Shown here piece by piece: positions 11,701 to 24,135 of a stretch of DNA of 64,000 bases; positions within the stretch are counted from its first letter, which is position 1, and each line of letters opens with the position of its first letter. Made by a program: the position numbers and the translations under genes. The DNA lies in NCBI GenBank assembly GCA_030549495.1, contig JAUIRK010001052.1, forward strand, positions 2,170,001-2,234,000. Direction: 5' to 3'. The notes under the pieces are model-generated. The model was given only the letters and a program-made list of their open reading frames with translations, was not told where the DNA came from and ran no database searches. The stretch comes from Nectonema munidae. Its lineage: Eukaryota; Nematomorpha; Nectonematoida; Nectonematidae.

Positions 11701-14700
11701 AGGGAACACTTAAACACATGCAGGCACAAACAGGGATCACTTAAACAGATTCATCAATAAACAGGGAGCACTTTATCCAAGGCAAGCAGCAACAGGGGGC
11801 ACTCAAACACAGGAAGGCACAAACAGGGAGCACTCAAACACAGGCAGACACAAACATGGGGCACTCAAACAAAGACAGGCACAAACAGGGAGCACTCAAA
11901 CAACAGGCTGGCACAAACAGAGAACATTTAAACACAAGCGGGCAAAAACAGGTAACACTCGAACACTAGCAGGTACAAACAGAGAGCACTCAAAAACATC
12001 GGGCACTCAAACACAGGCGGGCAAAAACATCGGGCACTCAAACACAGACAGGAACAAATAACGAGCAAAAAACAACAGGAGGTACAAACATGGAGCACCC
12101 AAACACAATCAGGGAGGACTCAAACAACATGCTTGCACATACAAGTAGTACATAAACACAATTAGGCACAAGCAAGGAGCATTTAAACACAGATAGGACT
12201 TAAACAATAGGCCAGTATGAACAGGGAGCACTTAATAACAGGCAGGCACTAACAGGGGGCACTCTAACACAGGCAGGCACAAACAGGGAGCACTTAAACA
12301 CAGACAGGCACAAACGGGGCACTCAAAGACAAGCAGGCACAAACAAGGAGAACTTAAACAAAGACAGGCACAAGCAGGTAGCCTTTAAACAACAGGGGGC
12401 ACTCTAACACAGGCAGGGAACAATTAAACACATGCAGGCACAAACAGGGATCACTTAAACAGATTCAGGAATAAACAGGGAGCATTTTATCAAGGCAAGC
12501 AGCAACAGGGGGCACTCAAACACAGTAAGGCACAAACAGGGAGCACTCTAACACATGCAGGCACAGACAGGGAACACATGCACGCACAAACAGGGAACAC
12601 ATGCAAGCACAAACAGGGATCACTTAAACAGATTCAGGAATAAACAGGGAGCATTTTATCCAAGGCAAGCAGCAACAGGGGGCACTCAAACACAGGAAGG
12701 CACAAACAGGGAGCACTCAAACACAGGCAGACACAAACATGGGGCACTCAAACAAAGACAGGCACAAACAGGGAGCACTCAAACAACAGGCTGGCACAAA
12801 CAGAGAACATTTAAATACAAGCGGGCAAAAACAGGTAACACTAGCAGGTACAAACAGAGAGCACTCAAAAACATCGGGCACTCAAACACAGGCGGGCAAA
12901 AACATCGGGCACTCAAACACAGACAGGAACAAATAACGAGCATAAAACAACAGGAGGTACAAACATGGAGCACCCAAACACAATCAGGGAGGACTCAAAC
13001 AACATGCTTGCACATACAAGTAGTACATAAACACAATTAGGCACAAGCAAGGAGCATTTAAACACAGGTAGGACTTAAACAATAGGCCCGTATAAACTGC
13101 GAGCACTTAATAATAAACAGGCACCAACAGGGGCACTCTAACACAGGCAGGCACAAACAGGGAGCACTTAAACACAGGCAGGCACTCAAAGACAAGCAGG
13201 CACAAACAAGGAGCACTTAAACAAAGACAGGCACAAGCAGGTAGCCTTTAAACAACAGGGGGCACTCTAACAAAGGCAGGGAACAATTAAACACATGCAG
13301 GCACAAATAGGGATCACTTAAACAGATTCAGGAATAAACAGGGAGCATTTTATCCAAGGCAAGCAGCAACAGGGGGCACTCAAACACAGGAAGGCACAAA
13401 CAGGGAGCACTCAAACACAGGCAGGCACAAAGATGGGGCACTAAAACAAAGACAGGCACAAACAGGGGGACACAAACAACAGGCTGGCACAAACAGAGAA
13501 CATTTAAACACAAGCAGGCAAAAACAGGTAACACTAGCAGGTACAAACAGAGAGCACTCAAAAACATCGGGCACTCAAACACAGGCGGGCAAAAACATTT
13601 GGCACTCAAACACAGGCAGGAACAAATAACGAGCAAAAAACAACAGGAGGTACAAACATGGAGCACCCAAACAAAATCAGGAAAAAGGAGGACTCAAACA
13701 ACATGCTTGCACATACAAGTAGTACTTAAACACAAGCAGGCACTAGCAAGGAGCACTTAAACACAGGTAGGACTTAAACAATAGGCCAGTATGAACAGGG
13801 AGCACTTAATAACAGGCAGGCACTAACAGGGGGCACTCTAACACAGGCAGGCACAAACAGGGAGCACTTAAACACAGACAGGCACAAACGGGGCACTCAA
13901 AGACAAGCAGGCACAAACAAGGAGAACTTAAACAAAGACAGGCACAAGCAGGTAGCCTTTAAACAACAGGGGGCACTCTAACACAGGCAGGGAACAATTA
14001 AACACATGCAGGCACAAATAGGGATCACTTAAACAGATTCAGGAATAAACAGGGAGCATTTTATCCAAGGCAAGCAGCAACAGGGGGCACTCAAACACAG
14101 GAAGGCACAAACAGGGAGCACTCTAACACAGGCAGGCACAGACAGGGAACACATGCAGGCACAAACAGGGATCACTTAAACAGATTCAGGAATAAACAGG
14201 GAGCACTTTATCCAAGGCAAGCAGCAACAGGGGGCACTCAAACACAGGAAGGCACAAACAGGGAGCACTCAAACACAGGCAGACACAAACATGGGGCACT
14301 CAAACAAAGACAGGCACAAACAGGTGGCACTCAAACAACAGGCTGGCACAAACAGAGAACATTTAAACACAAGCGGGCAAAAACAGGTAACGCTCGAACA
14401 CTAGCAGGTACAAACAGATAGCATTCAAAAACATCGGGCAATCCAACACAGGCGGGCAAAAACATCGGGCACTCAGACACAGACAGGAACAAATAACGAG
14501 CAAAAAACAACAGGAGGTACAAATATGGAGCACCCAAACACAATCAGGGAGGACTCAAACAACATGCTTGCACATACAAGTAGCACATAAACACAATTAG
14601 GCACAAGCAAGGAGCATTTAAACACAGGTAGGACTTAATCAATTGGACGGTATAAACAGCGAGCACTTAATAACACGAGGCACTCTAACACAGACAGGCG

Positions 14701-16545
14701 CAAACAGGGGGCATTTTAACACAGGAAGGCACAAACAGGGAGCACTCAAACAAAATGCTGGCATAAATAACAAGCACTTAAACACATGAAGGCACAAACT
14801 GGTAGGACTTAAACAACAGACAGGCACAAACAATTAGCACTCAAACACAGACAGGCATAAACATGGGGCACTCAAACACAGGCACGAAGAGGGAGCACTA
14901 AAACACAGGAAGGCACAAACAGGGGGACACAAACAACAGGCTGGCACAAACAGGGAACATTTAAACACAAGCAGGCAAAAACAGGTAACACTCAAACACA
15001 AGCAGGTACAAACAAAGAGCACTCAAACACAGGCGGGCAAAAACATTTGGCACTCAACACAGGCAGGAACAAATAACGAGCAAAAAATAACAGGAGGTAC
15101 AAACATGGAGCACCCAAACACAGTCAGGCACAAACAGGGAGGACTCAAACAACATGCTTGCACATACAAGTAGTACTTAAACACAATCAGGCACTAGCAA
15201 GGAGCACTTAAACACAGGTAGGACTTAAACAATAGGCCAGTATAAACAGGGAGCACTTAATAACAGGCAGGCACTAACAGGGGGCACTCTAACACAGGCA
15301 GGCACAAACAGGGAGCACTTAAACACAGACAGGCACAAACGGGGCAGTCAAAGACAAGCAGGCACAAACAAGGAGAACTTAAACAAAGACAGGCACAAGC
15401 AGGTAGCCTTTAAACAACAGGGGGGCACTCTAACACAGGCAGGGAACAATTAAACACATGCAGGCACAAACAGGGATCACTTAAACAGATTCAGGAATAA
15501 ACAGGGAGCACTTTATCCAAGGCAAGCAGCAACAGGGGGCACTCAAACACAGGAAGGCACAAACAGGGAGCACTCAAACACAGGCAGACACAAACATGGG
15601 GCACTCAAACAAAGACAGGCACAAACAGGGGGCACTCAAACAACAGGCTGGCACAAACAGAGAACATTTAAACACAAGGGGCAAAAACAGGTAACACTCG
15701 AACACTAGCAGGTACAAACAGAGAGCACTCAAAAACATCGGGCACTCAAACACAGGCGGGCAAAAACATCGGGCACTCAAACACAGACAGGAACAAATAA
15801 CGAGCAAAAAACAACAGGAGGTACAAACATGGAGCACCCAAACACAATCAGGGAGGACTCAAACAACATGCTTGCACATACAAGTAGCACATAAACACAA
15901 TTAGGCACAAGCAAGGAGCATTTAAACACAGGTAGGACTTAATCAATTGGACGGTATAAACAGCGAGCACTTAATAACACGAGGCACTCTAACACAGACA
16001 GGCGCAAACAGGGAGCATTTTAACACAGGAAGGCACAAACAGGGAGCACTCAAACAAAATGCTGGCATAAATAACGAGCACTTAAACACATGAAGGCACA
16101 AACTGGTAGGACTTAAACAACAGACAGGCACAAACAATTAGCACTCAAACACAGGCAGGCACAAACATGGGGCACTCAAACACAGGCAGGCACGAAGAGG
16201 GAGCACTAAAACACAGGAAGGCACAAACAGGGGGACACAAACAACAGGCTGGCACAAACAGAGAACATTTAAACACAAGCAGGCAAAAACAGGTAACACT
16301 CAAACACAAGCAGGTACAAACAAAGAGCACTCAAACACAGGCAGGAACAAATAACAAGCAAAAAAAACAGGAGGTACAAACATGGAGCATCGAAACACAG
16401 TCAGGCACACACAGGGAGGACTCAAACAACATGCTTGCACATACAAGTAGTACTTAAACACAATCAGGCACTAGCAAGGAGCAGTTAAACACAGGTAGGA
16501 CTTAAACTATAGGCCAGTATAAACAGGGAGCACTTAATAACAGGT
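8758..16545 (+). repeat. Higher-order repeat region of array II
   Basis: A landmark phrase, GCTTGCACATACAAGTAGTA, recurs in order near 8993, 9577, 10107, 10797, 11265, 12127, 13006, 13698, 14567, 15148, 15865 and 16427 (twelve times, with small changes). Spacings run from about 470 to 880 bp. A second landmark, GACTTAAACAATAGGCCAGT, follows each landmark by roughly 70-80 bases in most copies. Copies are more alike than neighbouring 31-bp units are, which is the mark of repeated unequal exchange of multi-unit blocks. Confidence 0.85.
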
Positions 16546-16690
16546 AGGCACCAACAGCGGGCACTCAAACATAGGCCGGCACAAACAGGGAGCACTCAAA
16601 CACAGGCAGGCACAAACAGGGGGCACTCAAAGACAGCCAGGTAAATACTAGGAGCAATTAAACAGAGACAGGCACACCCATGTAGCACTT

Positions 16691-19234
16691 AAACAACAGG
16701 CAGGCACCAACAGGCGGCACTCAAACACAGGCATGCACAAACAGATAACACTTAAACAACAGGCAGGCACAAATAGGGAGCACTCAAACAACAGGCAGGC
16801 ACAAACAGTGAGCACTTAAACACAAGCAGGGATAAACAAGTAGCACTCAAACACAGGCAGGTACAAACAGAGAGCACTCAAACATTTATAGGAACAAACA
16901 GGAAGTACTCAAACACAATCAGGCAAAACAGAGGGGACACAAACACAGAGAAGCACAAACAGTAAACAAACACTCAAACACAGACAAGCACATACATGGA
17001 GAACTCAAACATAGGCAGGCATAAACAGGAAGCACTCAAACAAAGGCCGACACAAAATGGAGCATTCAAACACAGGTCGACACGAACAGTGAGCACTCAA
17101 AAACAGGCAAGCACAAACAGGGAGATCTCAAACACAGCTAGGCACAAACAGGGAGCACTTTATCACAAGCAAGCACCAACAGGGGACACTCAAGCACTGG
17201 AAGGCACAAACAGAGAGCACTTAAACCTAATCAAGCACAAACAAGGAGCACTTAAACAGAGGTAGGACTTAAACAATAGGCAGGCACTAACAGGGACCAC
17301 TCAAACCCAGGCAAGAACAAACAGGGAGCACATAAACCAACGCAGGCAAAAACAAGTAACGATTAAACAAGAGGCAGGCACAAACCGTGAGCACTTAAAC
17401 ACAGGCAGGCACAAATAAAGGGAGGCCCAAACAGAGAACATTCAAACAACAGGCAGAAACATACAGGGAGCACGTAAACACAGGCGTACATTAACAGGTT
17501 ACACTCAAACACAGACAGGAACAAACAGCACTCTATCAACAGGAAGCACGCAAACACATTCAGACACAAACAAGGAGCACTTAAACATAGTTAGGACCTA
17601 AAAAATAGGCAGGCACAAACAAGGAGCACTTAAACATATGCAAACACCATTATGAGGCACTCAATCACATGCAGGTAAAAACAAGGAGCACTCAAACAAC
17701 AGGCTGGTACAAACAGGGAGCACCCAAACACAGTCAGGCACAAACACGGAACACTTAAACATAGGTAGGACTTAAACAATAGTCATGCACAAACAGGTAG
17801 CACTTAAACACAGGAAGCCTCCAACAGGGGGCACTCAAACACAGGCAGACACAATCAGGGAGAACTCAAACAACAGGCAAGCAAAGGGATCACTTAAACA
17901 ACTGGCAGGCACGAACAGGGAGCACTTAAACCCAGTCCGGGACAAACATGGAGCACTTAAACACAGGCAAGCACAAACAGGGAGCACTTAAACATAGCCA
18001 GGCACAAACATGGAGGTCTTAAACAAAGGCAGGCACAAACAAGGAGCACTGAATTAAATAATAGGCAGGCACAAACAGGCAGCATCTAAACACAGGCAGA
18101 CACCATCATGTGGCACTCAAACGCATGCAGGCACACACAAGGACACTCAAACACAGCCAGCCACAAACATGGAGCACTCAAACACAGACAAGAAAAACAA
18201 CGAGCACTCAATCAACAGGGAGCACGCAAACACAGTAAAGCACAAACAAGGAGCACTTAAAAACAGGTAGGACTTAAACAATAGGTAAGCAGAAACAGGG
18301 AACAATTAAAGACAGGCAGGGACAAATAGGGAGCACTTAAACAGAGGCAGGCACAAACAGAAAGCAATTAAACCTAGGCAGGCTCAAACAGGGAGCACTT
18401 TAACACAAGCAAGCACCAACAGACCGCACTCAAACACAGGAAGGCACAAACAGGGAGCACTTTAACACCGTCAGGCACAAATAAGGAGCACTTAAACACA
18501 GGTAGGAGTTAAACAGACACAAACAGGGAGCACTAAAACACAGGCAGTCAGGCACCAACAGTGGTCCTTCAAACACAGGCAAACACAGACAGTGAGCACT
18601 CAAACAACAGGCATGGCTAAACAGGGAGCACATAAACACATGTGGGCATTAACAGGTAACACTCAAACACAGGCAGCTACAAATAGAGAGCACTCAAACA
18701 CAGACAGCCACCAATAGGGAGCACTGAAAAACAGGCAGGAAAAAACAACGAGCACACAAACACAGTCAGGGACAAGCAAGGAGCACTTTAACACAAGTAG
18801 GAATTAAACAATAAGCAGGCACAAACTGCTAGAACTTAAACAACATTCAGGTACAATCAGGGAACACTCAAACAACAGGCAGGCACAAACAAGGAACACT
18901 CAATCACAGTCATGCACAAATAGGAGGCTCAAAAACAGGCAGTCACAAACACAGGGCACTCAAACATTGGCAGGCACAAACAAGAGCACTTAAAAAGAGA
19001 TTGGGACAAACAGACTGCCACAAACAGGTAGAACTTAAACAGAGACAGTCACAAACAGTAGGCACTTAAACAACAAACAAGCACAAACAGTAAGGAATTA
19101 AACAACAGGTAGGACTAAAACAACAGGCAGGCAAGAACAGTAAGCACTCAAAGATAGGCAGACACAAACAGGGAGTACTCCAAACACAGGTCGAAACAAA
19201 CCGTGAGCATTCAAACACAGTCAGGAACAAACAA
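16691..19234 (+). repeat. Segmental duplication, copy 2 of array block
   Basis: The unit order parallels 740-3274 at an offset of about 15.96 kb. The two copies part company at about 3274 and 19234, which is also where copy 2 meets the C-terminal fragment of the TIR-element gene. Confidence 0.85.
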
Positions 19235-19236
19235 GG

Positions 19237-19377
19237 ATTTCACTCATGGAGACGCGTTACCAAGGGCGGCACAACCCGAACATGATGGGCGATTTCTGCT
19301 GGTTCCTGCATCGTGAAACTGACACAGCTGCACAAACGCAAAGCCAAATGCCTAAAGCATTTTTAATTACATTCTAG
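19237..19377 (+). pseudogene. C-terminal part of the TIR-element protein
   Basis: ISLMETRYQGRHNPNM, then MGDFCWFLHRETDTAAQ, ending at TAG 19375-19377. In the family I recall, a block like ME(K/R)RYQG...M..DYCW.LKR closes the protein, so this is the missing end of the gene at 4737-8757. It follows the last minisatellite unit without a gap and lies 60 bp upstream of the right terminal inverted repeat. Confidence 0.75.
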
Positions 19378-19436
19378 TGGAGTTTTTCTGTAATTTCTAT
19401 AATTTTGAAGCATTCATGATGGAATAAATGAATTTT

Positions 19437-19640
19437 TGTAAATTTCATTGAAATACTAACTTCTAGGCAATGGGAATATTTCTATTACTGAAAATCCTGA
19501 AGTGATACAGCAAAACGGTTATGATTTTTGAAATCAACGTACCCAAATTAGTCTAAATCATTTTACACATCAGTAAAACTTTTTGTTTTTCAGTGTTATT
19601 AGGGGTACCAATGATCTTTAAAGTGGTAACGATTTACGGG
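19437..19640 (-). repeat. Right terminal inverted repeat of the unclassified element
   Basis: The reverse complement of 4458-4671, including CTTCTAGGCAATGGGAATAT and ACAGCAAAACGGTTATGATT. The outer boundary is uncertain. The minisatellite restarts about 50 bases further on. Confidence 0.85.
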
Positions 19641-20739
19641 AGGTACTCATCATATTTTCCGTATAATAAATCTTTGAATAAACACCGGCTTCACTCAAAC
19701 TCAGACAGTCACAAATGGAGCAATTAAACACTTGAAGGCACAAACAGGGAGCAATTAAAAAGGTTCCGTCATAAATAGGGAGCACTTTAGCACAAGCAAG
19801 CACCAACAGGGGGCATTCAGACACAAACAGAGAGCACTCTAACGCAGACAGACACAAACATATGGAACTCAAACACAGGCATGCCCATATAGGAAGTACT
19901 CAAACACAGGGAGGCACCTCAGATGGCACTCAAAGGCAAACATGTAGCACTTAAACAACAGACAGACACAAAAAGGGGGCACTCAAACACAGGCAGACAC
20001 AAACAGGGATCACTCTAACAGGTAGGAACAAACAACGAGCACTCAATCAACAGGAAGTACCTAAACATAGTCGGGCACAAACAAGGAGCACATAAACACA
20101 GTTAGGACAACAATAGGCAGACACAAACAGGGAGCACTTAAGCTCAGGCAGACACCATCATGGGGCATTCAAACAAAGGTAGGAACAAACAAGGAGCAAT
20201 CAAACACAGGCAGGCACCAACAGGAGGCATTCAAAGAGAGGCAAGTAAAAACTAAGAGCAATTAAACAGAGACATGCACACACAGGTAGCACTTAAACAA
20301 CAGGCAAGCACCAACATGGGGCACTCAAACACAGGCATGCACAAACAGGTAGCACTTAAACGACAGGCAGGCACAAACAGGAAGCACTCAAACAACAGGC
20401 AGGCATAAACTGTGAGCACTTAAACAATGGCAGGGATAAAAAGTAGCACTAAAACACAGGCAGGTAGAAACAGAGAGCACTCAAACATTTGTAGGAACAA
20501 ACAGGGAGCACTCAAACCCAATCAGGCACAAATAAGGAGAACTCAAACACAGAGAAGCATAAACAGTGAACGAACACTCAAACAGAGGCAATCGCATACA
20601 TGGAGAACTAAAACACAGGCATGCACAAACAGAAAGCACTCAAACAAAGGCAGGCACAAAATGGAGCACTCAAACACAGGTCGACACAAACAGTAAGCAC
20701 TCAAACACAAGCCATCACAAATAGGGAGCTCTCAAACAC

Positions 20740-22020
20740 AGCCAGGCACAAACAAGGAGCACTTAAACACAGGTAGGACTTAAACAATAGGAAGGCACAA
20801 ACAGGGAGCACTAAAACACAAGAAGACACCAAAGCAGGTCCTCAAACACAGGCAGGGAGCACTTAAACAACAGGCAGACACCAAAAGTGGGCACTCAAAC
20901 ATAGGTAGGAACAAACAGGTAGCACTCAAACAAGGCAGGTACAAACAGAGAGCACTCAAACATAGGTAGGAACAAACAGGGAGCACTCAAATACAGGAAG
21001 AAACATACAACGAGCACTCAAACAACAGCCTGGTACAAACAGGGAGCACCCAAACATAGTCAGGGACAAACAAGGAGCACTTAAACACAGGTAGGACTTA
21101 AACAATAGTCAGGCACAAAGAGGGAGAATTTAAACACAGGAAGCCACCAACAGAGGGCGCTAAAACACAGGCAGGCGCAATCAGGGATAACTCAAACAAG
21201 AAACAGGCACAAACAGGGAGCAATTAAACAACTGGTAGGAATAAAATTTGAGCACTTAAACAACAGGCATGCACAAACATTGAGCACTCAAACAACAGGC
21301 AAGGACAAAAAGGGAGCAGGTAAGCACAGGCGGGCATAAACAGGTAACACTCAAACACAGGCAGGTATAAATAGAGAGCACTCAAACACAGGCAGGCACA
21401 AACAGGAAGCACTCAAACGCAGGCAAGAATTGTGCAGGGAGCACTCCAGCACAAACAGTGAACCAAAACTCAAACACAGGCAGGCACCAACTGGGAACAT
21501 TCAAACACAGGGAGGCACAAACATGGGGCACTCAACCACATTCAGGGACAAAAAAGGAGCACTCAAACACAGGCAGGCACAAAGCGGGAGCACTCAAACA
21601 CAGGCAAGCACAAACATGGAGCACTTAAACACAGGCTGGGACACACAGTCAGACACAAACAAGGAGGACTTAATTACAGGCCGGCACACACAGTCAGACA
21701 CAAACAAGGAGCACTTAAACAATAGGAAGGCACAAATAGGGAGCACTCAAACAAAATCAGGCACAACAGGGAGAAATCAAACACAGAGAAGCACAAACAG
21801 TGAACGAACACTCAAACACAGGGAAGCACATACAGGGAGCACTCAAACACAAACAGGCAAAGGCAAACACAAAATGGAACACTTAAACACAGGTCGACAC
21901 AAACAATGAGAACTTAAACACAAGCAAGCACACATAGAGATCTCAAACACAGCCAGGCACAAACAGGGAGCACTTTATCACAAGCAAGCACCAACAGGGG
22001 GCACTCAAGCACAGCAAGGC
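20740..22020 (+). repeat. Tandem segmental duplication in array III, copy 1
   Basis: The order of variant units (GAAGACACCA near 20823, GTGAACCAAAACTCAA near 21459, GGTCGACACAAACAATGAG near 21893) is repeated at 22811-24135, at an offset of about 2.07-2.13 kb. Confidence 0.75.
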
Positions 22021-22810
22021 ACAAACATGGTGCACTTAAACACAGTCACGCACAAACAAGGAGCACTTAAACACAGGCAGGATTTAAACAAAAGACAGGC
22101 ACAACAGGGAGCACTTAAACACAGGCAGACAACCTCATCGGGCACTCAAACAACAGGCAGGCACAAACGGAGAGCACTCAAACAAAAGGCAGGTACAAAC
22201 TGGGCGCACTCAAACAACAGACAGGCACAAACAGTGAGCACTTAAACACAGGCAGGCAAAAACAGGTAACGCTTAAACAGAGGCAGGTACAAACAGAGCA
22301 CTTAAACACTGTTAAGAATAAACAACGAGCACTCGATCAACAGGTGGCAGTTAAAGAATAAGGAGCGCTTAAACATAGGCAGGTATAAACAGAGAACAGT
22401 CAAATACAGGTAGAAACAACAGGGAGCACTCAAACACATGCAACACAAACAGTGTACCAACACTCAAACACATACAGGTACCAACAGGGAACACTCAATC
22501 ACATTCAGACACAAAGAGAGAGCAATAAAACACAGGCAAGCATAAACAGGGAGCATTAAACACTCAACGGCACAAACAGGAAGCACTTAAACATAGATAG
22601 GGATAAACAGGGAGCACTCAAACACAGGCAAGAACAAGCAGGGAGCACTCAAACACATTCAAGCACAAACAGTGAACCAACACTCAAACAAGAGCAGGCA
22701 CTAACAGGGAACACTCAAACACAGGCAGGCACAAACACGGGACAATCAACCACATCCAGACACAAAGAAGGAGCACTCAAACACAGGCCGAGACAAACAG
22801 GGATCACTCT

Positions 22811-24135
22811 AACACAGTCACGCACAAACAAGGAGCACTTAAACACAGGTAGGACTTAAACAATAGGAATGCACAAACAGGGAGCACTAAAACACAGGAA
22901 GACACCAGCAGCAGGCCCTCAAACACAGGCAGGCACAGAGAGGGAGCACTTAAACAACAGGCAGACACCAAAAGTGGGCACGTACAAACAGAGAACACTC
23001 AAACATAGTTAGGAACAAACACGTAGCACTCAAACACAGGCAGGTACAAACAGAGAGCACTCAAACATAGGTAGGAACAAACAGGGAGCACTCAAACACA
23101 GAAGGAACATACAACGAACACTCAAATAACAGCCTGGTACAAACAGGGAGCACCCAAACACAGTCAGTGACAAACAAGGCGCACTTAAACACAGGTAGGA
23201 CTTAAACAATAGTCAGGCACAAACAGGAAGAATTTAAACACAGGAAGCCACCAACAGATGGCGCTCAAAAACAGGCAGGGGCAATCAGGGAGAACTCAAA
23301 CAAGAAACAGGCACAAACAGGGAGCACTTAAACAACTGGGAAGCACAAACATTGAGCACTTAAACAACAGGCATGCACAAACATTGAGCACTCAAACAAC
23401 AGGAAGGGCCAAAATGGAGCAGGTAAGCACAGGCGGGCATAAACAGGTAACACTCAAACACTGTCAGGTACAAATAGAGAGCACTCAAACACAGGCAGGC
23501 ACAAACAGGTAGCAGTCAAACGCAGGCAAGAACAAGCAGGGAGCACTCAAGCACAAAAAGTGAACCAAAACTCAATCACAGGCAGGCACCAACTGGAAAC
23601 ATTCAAACACAGGCAGGCACAAACACGGGGCACTCAACCACATTCAGGCACAAAAAAGGAGCACTCAAACACAGGCAGGCACAAAGCGGGAGCACTCAAA
23701 CACAGGCAAGCACAAACAGGGAGCACTTAAACACAGGCCGGGACACACAGTCAGACACAAACAATGAGGACTTAAACACAGGCCTGCACACACAGTCAAA
23801 CACAAACAAGGAGCACTTAAACACATGTAGGACTTAAACAATAGGAAGGCACAAACAGGGAGCACTCAAACAAAATCAGGCACAAACAGGGAGAAATCAA
23901 ACACAGAGAAGCACAAACAGTGAACGAACACTCAAACACAGGGAAGCACATACAGGGAGCACTCAAACACAAGCAGGCACAAACAGGCAAAGGCAAACAC
24001 AAAACGGAACACTTAAACACAGGTCGACACAAACAATGAGCACTTAAACACAAGCAAGCACACAGAGAGCTCTCAAACACAGCCAGGCACAAACAGGGAG
24101 CACTTTATCACAAGCAAGCACCAACAGGGGGCACC
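22811..24135 (+). repeat. Tandem segmental duplication in array III, copy 2
   Basis: The second copy of the block at 20740-22020, in the same orientation. It ends exactly where the array ends. Confidence 0.75.

Larger units (their letters stand above)
8758..19236. repeat. 31-bp minisatellite array II inside the TIR element
   Basis: The same 31-bp T-poor unit as array I fills 10.5 kb, roughly 340 units. The left junction follows the residues QIRQIM of the central protein piece. The right junction precedes ISLMETRYQGRHN of the C-terminal piece. The left three quarters show higher-order structure, and the last 2.5 kb are a copy of 740-3274. The array contains no gene. The cysteine-rich minus-strand frames (MCLSVF..., CLCLPVF...) and the plus-strand frames with HKQ/TNREHS words are translations of the repeat. 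Confidence 0.95.
4458..19640 (+). mobile_element. Unclassified TIR element, split by a MULE and a minisatellite
   Basis: A ~200-bp sequence at 4458-4671 returns as its reverse complement at 19437-19640, and three fragments of one protein lie between the two copies, all on the plus strand and in the right order: 4737-5114, 7896-8757 and 19237-19377. The protein matches a multi-copy family that I recall from spiders, aphids, sea lice and Hydra, normally annotated as uncharacterised. The gene inside the inverted repeats argues that the family is carried by a DNA transposon. Without its insertions the element would be about 2 kb plus a missing internal segment. Superfamily and target duplication could not be established. 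The outermost 30-40 bases of the repeats align poorly, so the ends are approximate. Confidence 0.7.
19691..24135. repeat. 31-bp minisatellite array III
   Basis: The same 31-bp unit resumes about 50 bases after the right TIR and ends sharply at 24135 (GGGGGCACC followed by unrelated AT-rich DNA). The units here are more diverged from one another than in 8758-16545. Unit order near 20290-20760 resembles 740-1240 and 16691-17180. Confidence 0.95.

Noticed and set aside
8758-19236. A CRISPR-like array
   Set aside because: The units are contiguous and diverge gradually, with no constant repeat alternating with unique spacers, in a clearly eukaryotic context.
1401-24092. Dozens of cysteine-rich, signal-peptide-like open frames on the minus strand (words such as CLCLPVFECSLFV) and HKQ/NREH-rich frames on the plus strand
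   Set aside because: All lie inside the 31-bp arrays and repeat with them. The period is not a multiple of three, so the same unit is read in all frames, and no start, splice or polyadenylation context supports a gene.
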